A stretch of DNA of 17,681 bases from Actinomycetes bacterium. Lineage in GTDB: Bacteria; Actinomycetota; Actinomycetes; Propionibacteriales; Propionibacteriaceae. Location: the NCBI GenBank assembly GCA_023443125.1, contig JAEZVO010000015.1, positions 1-17,681 of the forward strand. Direction: 5' to 3'. A program made the position numbers and the translations under genes. Position 1 is the first letter of the stretch; each line of letters opens with the position of its first letter. Under the pieces are notes generated by a model, which made no database searches, was not told the origin of the DNA, and saw only the letters and a program-made list of their open reading frames with translations. Of the stretch, positions 6,646 to 12,197 are shown piece by piece.

Positions 6646-6930
6646 GTGCCCAAGTACCAATACCACTGCAACGATTGCGACGCCGATCTCGAGGTGCAGC
6701 AGAAGTTCACCGACGACGCCCTCACCGAGTGCCCCGAGTGCCAGGGCAATCTGCGGAAGGTGTTCAGCGCCGTCGGCGTCGTGTTTAAGGGTTCTGGTTT
6801 CTACAAGACTGACTCGCGCCCCTCGACAGGCCCCTCGTCGACGTCTGCCAAGTCGAAAGCCTCCGAGTCCAAGTCTGCTGAGCCGAAGGCGTCTGAGTCG
6901 AAGCCGGCCGCCACTTCGTCGGAGAGCTGA
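6646..6930 (+). CDS. FmdB-family zinc ribbon protein, Ruc-like (redox-regulated chaperone type)
   Basis: This 94-aa protein starts at GTG 6646 and has a strong ribosome-binding site, GGAGG at 6636-6640, 5 nt upstream. Residues 1-45 form an FmdB zinc ribbon with C8-x2-C11 and C29-x2-C32. The conserved segment VGVVFKGSGFYKTDSR follows. Residues from about 60 are a low-complexity, probably disordered tail of Ser, Lys, Ala and Glu with the near-repeat KASESK. The whole plan matches Mycobacterium tuberculosis Rv0991c (Ruc), reported as a redox-regulated chaperone whose cysteines release zinc on oxidation. Function here is inferred by that similarity. TAGACT (6612-6617) could be a -10 for a separate transcript. 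The database name would be FmdB-family regulatory protein. Confidence 0.85.
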   Translation: MPKYQYHCNDCDADLEVQQKFTDDALTECPECQGNLRKVFSAVGVVFKGSGFYKTDSRPSTGPSSTSAKSKASESKSAEPKASESKPAATSSES

Positions 6931-6940
6931 GCGCCCCTGC

Positions 6941-7100
6941 GGTGGTTGAACCAGCTGCTCCGGTGGTTGAGTAGCGGGCAAAGCCCGCGTATCGAAACCA
7001 CGCCCACCCCCGATGGTTGAGTAGCGAGCGAAGCCCGCGTATCGAAACCACGCCCACCCCCGATGGTTGAGTAGCGGGCGAAGCCCGCGTATCGAAACCA
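6941..7100. repeat. three tandem 50-bp repeats, each with a hairpin core (cluster 1)
   Basis: Three copies of a 37-bp unit lie at 6964-7000, 7014-7050 and 7064-7100, each separated by the same 13 bp (CGCCCACCCCCGA), giving an exact 50-bp period. Each runs TGGTTGAGTA-stem-AAA or GAA-stem-GTATCGAAACCA, with GCGGGC/GCCCGC stems; copy 2 has GCGAGC and one mismatch. The outer TGGTT/AACCA ends are also complementary. A truncated 9-bp copy (GGTGGTTGA) lies at 6941-6949. The block fills most of the 242-bp gap between the zinc ribbon and SAF-domain genes and belongs to the same family as element B in cluster 2. It resembles REP-like intergenic elements; no encoding transposase is nearby. Confidence 0.9.
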
Positions 7101-7172
7101 TCCACCTAAACCCACCAAATTCACCCTGTGGAAAACGGGCGTGGCGGGTGATGAGTTGCCAATAGTAAAGGC

Positions 7173-7778
7173 ATGCAACTCCTTCGCCGACTTGGTTCAT
7201 TCATCAACTGGCATCGCCGCGTGGTGGCCGCGCTGTGCGCGGCGATCGTCGTCGCGGGCATCATCTCCGTCGCTAGCGCACGCCCGCCCGACGGGGAACT
7301 CGTCGTGGCACTCGCTACCGACGTGCCCGCCGGCGAGGCGCTCTCACCGGAGCACCTCACGACGGTGCGCGTCCCCGCTTCGCTGCTCACTGAAGGAACG
7401 CTGCACTCCTCCGGTGACGCCGCCGGAACGCACACGGCTGTCGCGTTAGAAGCAGGCCAGGTGCTCACGAAGGGTCTGCTGCTCCAGGGCGGCAGCGTGC
7501 AAGAGGGGCATGCGCTGGTACCGGTGTCCGTACCCGACCAAGACCTGCGCAACCTACTCACGCCGGGCACAGCGGTACAGCTGGTGGTGGCGCTTGGGGA
7601 GCGACCCGAGGTGCTCGGCCGAGCACGTGTCGCCGCCCAGCCCAACGCACCCACCTCGACGGTCGGGGCTGCGAAGGGGTCGAGCATGGTGCTCATGGAA
7701 GTGACAGCTGAGCTGGCGCCGTCGGTGGCCACGCTCGGGCAAAGCGGGCAACTCGCGGTAGTGATCGGAAGCCCATAG
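7173..7778 (+). CDS. SAF-domain membrane protein (CpaB/RcpC-like)
   Basis: This 201-aa protein has a short basic N-terminus, one membrane helix (about residues 18-36) and an extracytoplasmic SAF domain. The SAF signature DVPAGEALSPEHLTTVRVP (about 49-67) resembles the N-terminal part of Flp-pilus assembly protein CpaB/RcpC and of sugar-binding SAF domains. A second conserved block follows, ALVPVSVPDQDLRNLLTPG. No tad/flp pilus genes are present, so a pilus role is not supported by context; it may be a stand-alone cell-envelope SAF protein, as in other actinobacteria next to mscL. AAAGG lies only 1 nt before the ATG, so initiation signals are poor. Confidence 0.75.
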   Translation: MQLLRRLGSFINWHRRVVAALCAAIVVAGIISVASARPPDGELVVALATDVPAGEALSPEHLTTVRVPASLLTEGTLHSSGDAAGTHTAVALEAGQVLTKGLLLQGGSVQEGHALVPVSVPDQDLRNLLTPGTAVQLVVALGERPEVLGRARVAAQPNAPTSTVGAAKGSSMVLMEVTAELAPSVATLGQSGQLAVVIGSP

Positions 7779-7789
7779 CACAAGCACAT

Positions 7790-7902
7790 TTGGTTTTTTC
7801 TTGAGAGATCACCTATCTTGATGGGGCTAGTGGGGCGCGTGCCCACTTCAACGTCGCCTCAAAACGATTCGCGCGCCCTGATTCATTCCCGCCATCAGGC
7901 GG
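7790..7902 (+). promoter_or_regulatory. possible promoter and structured leader of mscL
   Basis: TTGGTT (7790-7795) and TATCTT (7814-7819) are 18 bp apart and could be -35 and -10 hexamers. The roughly 95-nt leader then contains two small stems: GTGGG/CCCAC (7830-7834 with 7842-7846) and CCGCC/GGCGG (7889-7893 with 7898-7902, loop ATCA). The second stem sits just before the ribosome-binding region. No known riboswitch class was recognised. Confidence 0.35.
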
Positions 7903-7920
7903 CATACAGAAAGCGCAACA

Positions 7921-8289
7921 ATGCAGGGGTTCAAGGAATTCATCATGCGCGGCAATCTCGTTGAGCTTGCCGTGGCCTTCATCATGGGTGGCGCCTTCGC
8001 CACTGTCGTCGAATCGTTCACCGCAGTCATCATGGACCTGCTCGGCAAGCTGGGCGGCACTCCCAACTTCTCGAGTTTCGCCCCCGGTGGCATCAGCGTC
8101 GGCGTGTTTCTGACCGCCCTCGTGTCCTTCCTGATCCTCTCCTTCGTCATCTACTTCGGCATCGTGAAGCCCTACAACTACGCTCGCAAGCGCTTCGAGA
8201 AGGACGTCATCGAAGAGGAAGTCGAGCCCACCGCTGAAGAGGCGCTGCTCGCCGAGATCCGCGATCTCCTCAAGGCCAAGCACGCCTGA
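7921..8289 (+). CDS. mscL: large-conductance mechanosensitive channel MscL
   Basis: This 122-aa inner-membrane pore subunit forms a homopentamer that opens on membrane tension to release solutes during hypo-osmotic shock. The N-terminal amphipathic segment GFKEFIMRGNLVELAVAFIM leads into TM1 with the glycine-rich constriction AFIMGGAFATVV. TM2 covers about residues 60-85 (VGVFLTALVSFLILSFVIYFG). The cytoplasmic helix at the C-terminus (EEALLAEIRDLLKA) is intact. Length is normal (E. coli 136, actinobacterial forms 120-150). It ends 14 bp before a strong bidirectional terminator and is the last gene of this + strand block. Confidence 0.96.
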   Translation: MQGFKEFIMRGNLVELAVAFIMGGAFATVVESFTAVIMDLLGKLGGTPNFSSFAPGGISVGVFLTALVSFLILSFVIYFGIVKPYNYARKRFEKDVIEEEVEPTAEEALLAEIRDLLKAKHA

Positions 8290-8303
8290 GCCGTCTTCGC
8301 TTC

Positions 8304-8346
8304 AACGAGGCGCTACCCGCTAAAGGGTGGCGCCTCGTTTGTGTTT
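8304..8346. terminator. bidirectional intrinsic terminator
   Basis: A 15-bp stem pairs 8304-8318 (AACGAGGCGCTACCC) with 8325-8339 (GGGTGGCGCCTCGTT), with one T-G wobble, and has a 6-nt loop GCTAAA. A T-rich tail (TTTGTGTTT) follows on +, and AA-rich flanks give a short U-run on -. It serves mscL on + and the small gene ending at 8348 on -. Confidence 0.9.
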
Positions 8347-8347
8347 A

Positions 8348-8701
8348 TCAGCCCCAGTGCGGCGGACGGTCAGCGGCCAGGCGCCGCTCGTCGGCGTTCC
8401 AGGGGCGCTGGGCGGTCGCCGTCGGCTGTAAACCGGTGAGGCCCAGGTGCTCCCGAAGGTGCATGAGCTTGGCATGAAAGGCGGCGAATCCGACATGCGC
8501 TACCGCGTCGGTGCGCGCGGGAAAAGGCCAGGGCTCGCCAGCGTCCTGACGCTGCTGTCGCACGCTGGCTAGGCGGTTCGCGTCCCAGCCCAGTCCTGCG
8601 AGCTGGAAGGCGATACCGTCGGCGTCTGCCGCGGTGAGGGGTAGCTCCTCGCCGGTCAGGGCGCGCCCTAGCTCGACGGCTATCTGGTCGGCGTCAGTCA
8701 C
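8348..8701 (-). CDS. small hypothetical protein overlapping the UGPase gene
   Basis: I do not recognise this 117-aa protein. GTG 8701 overlaps the UGPase stop by 8 bp (GTGACTGA) and would be translationally coupled. ATG 8713, giving MPPSVTDADQ..., is a close alternative that lengthens the overlap. Neither has a strong ribosome-binding site. The sequence is soluble-looking and Ala/Arg-rich, with no membrane segment, cysteine or obvious catalytic motif. The visible pieces are GLGWDANRLASVRQQRQDAGEPWPFPA and a helix around HAKLMHLREHLGLTG. Coding status is supported by tight coupling, an uninterrupted frame across the gene gap, and a terminator placed exactly at its stop. Confidence 0.6.
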   Translation of the reverse strand: MTDADQIAVELGRALTGEELPLTAADADGIAFQLAGLGWDANRLASVRQQRQDAGEPWPFPARTDAVAHVGFAAFHAKLMHLREHLGLTGLQPTATAQRPWNADERRLAADRPPHWG

Positions 8702-10073
8702 CGAGGGTGGCATCGTCGTCGACCCGCCGCGCCGCACCCTCGTCGGGCAACGAAACATCGCCCACGACGGTGACCCCCCGCCCGAGCGTCCAGTCGCCCT
8801 GCACCTCGAAACGGGTAGCGCCCTTCAACGAAGGGGCTTGCGGGATACGCTGCTCGAAGGCGTCGATCTTCTTGTAGAAGTCCTTGTCGAGCGAGATTTC
8901 TGGCGAGCTGTCGGTTTGCGCGACGAGATGCCCGGCGTCGTCGAGTTCGTACACGTCGGAGCGCAGCAGCAGTAGCTCGTTGGTGGTTTTCACCGGAAGG
9001 AAGCGGCTGCGGTCGACGCAGATGGCCGTGGCCCCGTCGAACACTTCGATGGCTGCGCCCATGGCGGATTCGATTTGAATGACGGGGGTGGAGCTGGCGT
9101 CGGTGGGGTCGACGGTCTTCTCGTTGCGGATGAGTGGGAGGCCGAGCACCGAATTGCGCTCGACGAGGGCGTCGCGCAGACGGACGAGATCGAACCACAG
9201 GTTGTTGGTGTGGAAGAACGGGTGACGGTGCTCGTCGGTGAAGTAGTCCATCTCTTCCGGGGCGGTCTGCGCGGTGTCACGCAGGATGAGCTGCCCGTCG
9301 GATTTGCGGATGGCGAGGTGTCCGCCCTTCTTGTCGTTGATGGTGCGGCGGCACAGCTCGGCGGCGTACGGTGCGCCGGAGTTCGCGAACCAACCGGCAA
9401 TGCGCGCGTCGGGGGCGGCGCCGAGGTTGTCGCCGTTGGAGACGCAGGCGTAGCGGAAGCCGGCGTCGATGAGCTGGTCGAGCACGCCGGATCCTTGCAG
9501 GGCTGGGTAGAGGTCACCGTGGCCGGGCGGACACCATTCGAGCGACGGGTCGGCCGGCCATTCGACGGGGGTGAAATCGTCGGCGCGCAGCTTCGGCTCT
9601 TGGTTCTGGAGGAACGTGAGCGGGAGCCCACTGACGGGGAGGTCGGGGTACTTGGCGAGATATTCGACGGTGTCGGCGTCGGTGCGGAAGCTCGTCATGA
9701 ACAGCAGCGGGAGGCGCACGTCGTAGCGTTCGCGGGCTGAGAGCACCTGCTTGGCGATGAGGTCGAGGAAGTTCTCGCCGTCCCGCACCTCGAGGAGAGT
9801 TTTGGCGCGGTCGAGGCCCATCGACGTGCCGAGCCCGCCGTTGAGTTTGATGACGACGAGCTTGTCGAGCGCGGCGCGGGCGTCGTCGTCGCTGATCTCT
9901 ACGTCGTCGAGCACGGGCGGGTCAAGGAGCGGCGTGATGGAGTCCTCCCGGATGATGCCGGTGGCGCCGCTTTCGAGTTGCTTGTAGAAGTTGGAGAACA
10001 CTTCGACGGCGGGCGCCGCGACCCCGGCTTCCTCCATTTTCCGACGTGCTGCTTCAAGCCCTTCTGTCGACAT
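8694..10073 (-). CDS. UTP-glucose-1-phosphate uridylyltransferase, eukaryotic-type UDPGP family
   Basis: This enzyme makes UDP-glucose from UTP and glucose-1-phosphate, a precursor for cell-wall glycans and the Leloir pathway. I chose ATG 10073 (MSTEGLEAARRK..., 459 aa) because AAGGGA lies 6 nt upstream; ATG 10088 adds five residues and lacks such a site. The nucleotide-binding signature KLNGGLGTSMGLDRAK (about residues 76-91) marks the eukaryotic-type UDPGP family rather than bacterial GalU. Other family blocks are FMTSFRTDADT, EWCPPGHGDLYPAL, VSNGDNLGA and the HTNNLWFDL strand. The C-terminus (from about FEVQGDWTLGRGVTVVGDV) is the expected left-handed beta-helix. Its stop overlaps the small unknown gene. 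Confidence 0.93.
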   Translation of the reverse strand: MSTEGLEAARRKMEEAGVAAPAVEVFSNFYKQLESGATGIIREDSITPLLDPPVLDDVEISDDDARAALDKLVVIKLNGGLGTSMGLDRAKTLLEVRDGENFLDLIAKQVLSARERYDVRLPLLFMTSFRTDADTVEYLAKYPDLPVSGLPLTFLQNQEPKLRADDFTPVEWPADPSLEWCPPGHGDLYPALQGSGVLDQLIDAGFRYACVSNGDNLGAAPDARIAGWFANSGAPYAAELCRRTINDKKGGHLAIRKSDGQLILRDTAQTAPEEMDYFTDEHRHPFFHTNNLWFDLVRLRDALVERNSVLGLPLIRNEKTVDPTDASSTPVIQIESAMGAAIEVFDGATAICVDRSRFLPVKTTNELLLLRSDVYELDDAGHLVAQTDSSPEISLDKDFYKKIDAFEQRIPQAPSLKGATRFEVQGDWTLGRGVTVVGDVSLPDEGAARRVDDDATLGD

Positions 10074-10140
10074 ACTGCTTCCCTTCATCGGCTACGCCTC
10101 GATCCTAGCCGGGCCGACGCCCCCACCCTGCCTCGCCCGA

Positions 10141-10440
10141 CCATCGAGTAGGCCGCCCCTCACACCCGGCCATCGAGTAGGGTCGAAGGCCCGTATCGAG
10201 ATGCGATGTGGTTTCGATACGCGAGCTACGCTCGCTACTCAACCACCGGGATGGCCCCACCGACCGTCGAGTAGCGCCGAAGGCGCGCATCGAGATGCAG
10301 CGGGGTTTCGATACGCGAGCTACGCTCGCTACTCAACCACCGGGCTGGCTCCACCGACCATCGAGTAGGGCCGAAGGCCCGTATCGAGATGCACAGCTCC
10401 GGTTTCGACACACCCGCTGCGCGGGCGGCTCAACCACCGG
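10141..10440. repeat. three composite A-B hairpin repeats (cluster 2)
   Basis: This fills most of the 432-bp gap between the UGPase and tRNA genes. Element A (33 bp, CATCGAGTAG-stem-GAA-stem-CG[TC]ATCGAGATG) lies at 10171-10203, 10265-10297 and 10359-10391, exactly 94 bp apart. Element B (38 bp, opposite orientation, GGTTTCGATAC...TACTCAACCACC) lies at 10210-10247, 10304-10341 and 10401-10438. B is the reverse complement of the cluster 1 unit. A-stems are GGGTC/GGCCC, GCGCC/GGCGC and GGGCC/GGCCC. B-stems are GCGAGC/GCTCGC twice and CCCGC/GCGGG. Stems change on both sides together, so pairing is conserved. A fragment of A lies at 10142-10152. Reading frames across this block come from the repeats and are not genes. 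Confidence 0.9.
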
Positions 10441-10488
10441 ACCCGGCCGGGTGTCAACCGGAGTCGAAACTCTCCTCTCCGAACACGC

Positions 10489-10494
10489 TAGAAT
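10489..10494 (+). promoter_or_regulatory. -10 element of the tRNA-Arg gene
   Basis: TAGAAT at 10489-10494 matches the -10 consensus at five of six positions and places the transcription start near 10501, about 5 nt before the tRNA. No good -35 was identified. Confidence 0.5.
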
Positions 10495-10505
10495 ATCTAG
10501 CCATT

Positions 10506-10579
10506 GACCTCGTAGCTCAGCTGGATAGAGCACCGCTCTCCTAAAGCGGGTGTCGTTGGTTCGAATCCAATCGGGGTCG
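10506..10579 (+). tRNA. tRNA-Arg (anticodon CCU)
   Basis: A 74-nt cloverleaf folds fully: acceptor GACCTCG/CGGGGTC, D-arm GCTC/GAGC, anticodon stem CCGCT/AGCGG, T-arm GTTGG/CCAAT (one G-T pair) with loop TTCGAAT, and discriminator G. The anticodon loop CTCCTAA gives anticodon CCT at 10540-10542, which reads AGG. CCA is not encoded. A hairpin terminator follows immediately. Confidence 0.95.
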
Positions 10580-10581
10580 CA

Positions 10582-10619
10582 GACAAAGGGCCTGATCAAA
10601 CGCGATTAGGCCCTTTGTC
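10582..10619. terminator. 12-bp stem terminator after tRNA-Arg
   Basis: GACAAAGGGCCT (10582-10593) pairs perfectly with AGGCCCTTTGTC (10608-10619) over a 14-nt loop. It sits 2 nt after the tRNA and 55 bp from the stop of the permease gene on the opposite strand, so it may end both transcripts. The U-tract is weak (TCATCTATCT). Confidence 0.75.
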
Positions 10620-10674
10620 ATCTATCTACGACAGCCAGTTCAGTCCGCAACAGCGCCGTCCGTCGTCTGCGTTG

Positions 10675-12018
10675 TCAGCGGTCTTCTAGCTCGCTTCCAG
10701 CAGGCGCGGACGCGGGGCTCACAGGCTCCCACTTGGTGCCGCGCCACTTCGCGATGCCGCGCATCGCATGGTAGATACCGATCGCCGCGAACGATCCCAA
10801 CGCAATCCCCTCGAACGTCATGTCGCCCGCCATCCACGTGAAGTTGGCGATCGCGATGATCATGGCGACGGCGGCGGTGTTGAGGTTGACGGGGTCGGAG
10901 AAGCTCACGCGGTTCTGCACCCAGATCCGCACCCCCAGCATGCCGATCATGCCGTACAGCACCGTGGCCGCACCGCCCAGCACACCCGCAGGGATCGTGT
11001 TGATGAGCTGCCCAAACTTCGGCAGCAGCGACAGCGCAATCGCCATCAGCGCCGCGATGAGGTACGCGGCCGTCGAGTAGACCTTCGTCGCCGCCATCAC
11101 GCCGATGTTCTCCGCGTAGGTAGTCGTGCCGGAGCCGCCGCCCGAGCCGGCAATCATCGTCGACAAGCCGTCGGCGAACAGTGCGCGGCCGGTGACGTCG
11201 TCGAGGTCCTTCCCTGTCATCGCAGACACCGACTTCACGTGGCCGATGTTCTCCGCGACGAGCACCAGCACCACCGGCACGAACAGGCCGAGCAGCGTCA
11301 CGTCGAACGCTGGTGCGTGGAACTCGGGCAGCCCCACCCAGCCGGCCTGCGAGATCGCGGAGAAGTCCACCTCGCCTCGGATCACCGCAGTCACATACCC
11401 GACGAGCACCCCGATCAGAATCGAGAGCCGGCCGATGAGCCCGCGGAAAAAGACCGTAGTAAACAAAATCGCCCCGATTGTGACTATTGCTGTCACCGGG
11501 GCGATTTTGACGTTGTTCCATGCGGCTGGTGCGAGGTTGAAACCAATCAGTGCAACGATCGTACCTGTCACCACTGGCGGCATCAGTTTGTCGATCCACC
11601 GGGCGCCAGCTATATGGACTATCACTCCGATGATCGCCAGCGCCGCACCAGTCGCGATGATGCCGCCTTGCGCGAGTGAGGCCTTGTGTGGGTCGAGCAC
11701 CGCGCCGGGTTCAGCGACGTAGCCCGTCACCGCCCCGATGGGCGCGAGCAGTGCGAACGATGACCCGAGGTAGCTCGGCAGTCGCCCTGCGGTGATGAGA
11801 ATGAACAGGATCGTTCCGATACCGGTGAAGAACAGCGTCGTCGCCGGATTGAATCCTGTGATGAGTGGAACAAGGAACGTTGCACCGAACATTGCAACCA
11901 CGTGCTGCGCGCCGATGCCGATGGTTTGCGGCCAGGCGAGACGCTCGTCGGGCTGCACCACCTCTCCAGTCCCAATGTGCTTTCCGTCCCCATGTAAGCG
12001 CCAGCCAAAACCTGCCAT
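10675..12018 (-). CDS. NCS2-family uracil/xanthine permease (UraA-like)
   Basis: This is a proton-coupled nucleobase importer in the inner membrane. From ATG 12018 it is 447 aa (MAGFGWRLHGDGKHIG...), supported by AGGAGGG ending 3 nt before the start. The open frame continues to 12123, but that part crosses the inverted-repeat region and lacks a ribosome-binding site. About 14 hydrophobic segments are expected. UraA-like signatures include GIGAQHVVAMFGATFLVP near the N-terminus, LVAENIGHVKSVSAMTG, and GSGTTTYAENIGVMAATKV, whose glutamates in ENIGH and ENIGV correspond to substrate-binding positions in UraA. Uracil is the likelier substrate on overall pattern, but xanthine cannot be excluded. 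It is downstream of the DHOD-like gene on the same strand, separated by a 179-bp gap holding the long inverted repeat. Confidence 0.92.
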   Translation of the reverse strand: MAGFGWRLHGDGKHIGTGEVVQPDERLAWPQTIGIGAQHVVAMFGATFLVPLITGFNPATTLFFTGIGTILFILITAGRLPSYLGSSFALLAPIGAVTGYVAEPGAVLDPHKASLAQGGIIATGAALAIIGVIVHIAGARWIDKLMPPVVTGTIVALIGFNLAPAAWNNVKIAPVTAIVTIGAILFTTVFFRGLIGRLSILIGVLVGYVTAVIRGEVDFSAISQAGWVGLPEFHAPAFDVTLLGLFVPVVLVLVAENIGHVKSVSAMTGKDLDDVTGRALFADGLSTMIAGSGGGSGTTTYAENIGVMAATKVYSTAAYLIAALMAIALSLLPKFGQLINTIPAGVLGGAATVLYGMIGMLGVRIWVQNRVSFSDPVNLNTAAVAMIIAIANFTWMAGDMTFEGIALGSFAAIGIYHAMRGIAKWRGTKWEPVSPASAPAGSELEDR

Positions 12019-12106
12019 ATGCCCTCCTCGGCTTGTAGATCGGGGGAAAGTGTAGGCGCCGCCGGCCCGCGACGCGAATCGCGACACGGCGGGGACCACA
12101 AAAATG

Positions 12107-12182
12107 TGACCGTTATCCTCCACAGGAAGCTTGCAAGCCGCCGATTTCGGCGAAATCTGTCAGGCGTGGAGGATAACGGTCA
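12107..12182. promoter_or_regulatory. 17-bp inverted repeat with nested palindromes upstream of the permease
   Basis: TGACCGTTATCCTCCAC (12107-12123) is perfectly complementary to GTGGAGGATAACGGTCA (12166-12182), with 42 bp between. Inside are the palindrome GCTTGCAAGC (12129-12138) and the hairpin CGCCGA-TT-TCGGCG (12139-12152), which competes with GATTT/AAATC (12143-12147 with 12153-12157). It lies entirely in the gap between the DHOD-like stop (12198) and permease start (12018). It could be a terminator or attenuator RNA, a pair of opposed operators, or a MITE-like remnant. It matches no leader class I recognise. Confidence 0.7.
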
Positions 12183-12197
12183 TTCAGGGACAGATCG

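Noticed and set aside
6964..7100. Possible CRISPR array
   Set aside because: The 13-bp spacers are identical to each other and too short, the repeat is hairpin-internal, and no cas gene is present.
6785..7178. - strand frames giving peptides such as GFDTRASPATQPSG
   Set aside because: They are translations of the 50-bp tandem repeats and recur only because the DNA repeats.
7820..7920. Known riboswitch (such as a c-di-AMP type) upstream of mscL
   Set aside because: The leader is short and I could not match any conserved core; only simple stems are visible.
9991..10507. Overlapping short + strand frames between the UGPase and tRNA genes
   Set aside because: They are produced by the A-B repeat array (peptide FDTRATLATQPPG) and have no ribosome-binding site.
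10506..10619. tRNA-Arg as an integration (att) site
   Set aside because: No integrase, no duplicated tRNA 3' end and no foreign genes beside it in the window.
12019..12123. N-terminal extension of the permease from 12123
   Set aside because: It would translate across one arm of the inverted repeat, lacks a ribosome-binding site, and AGGAGGG supports ATG 12018.
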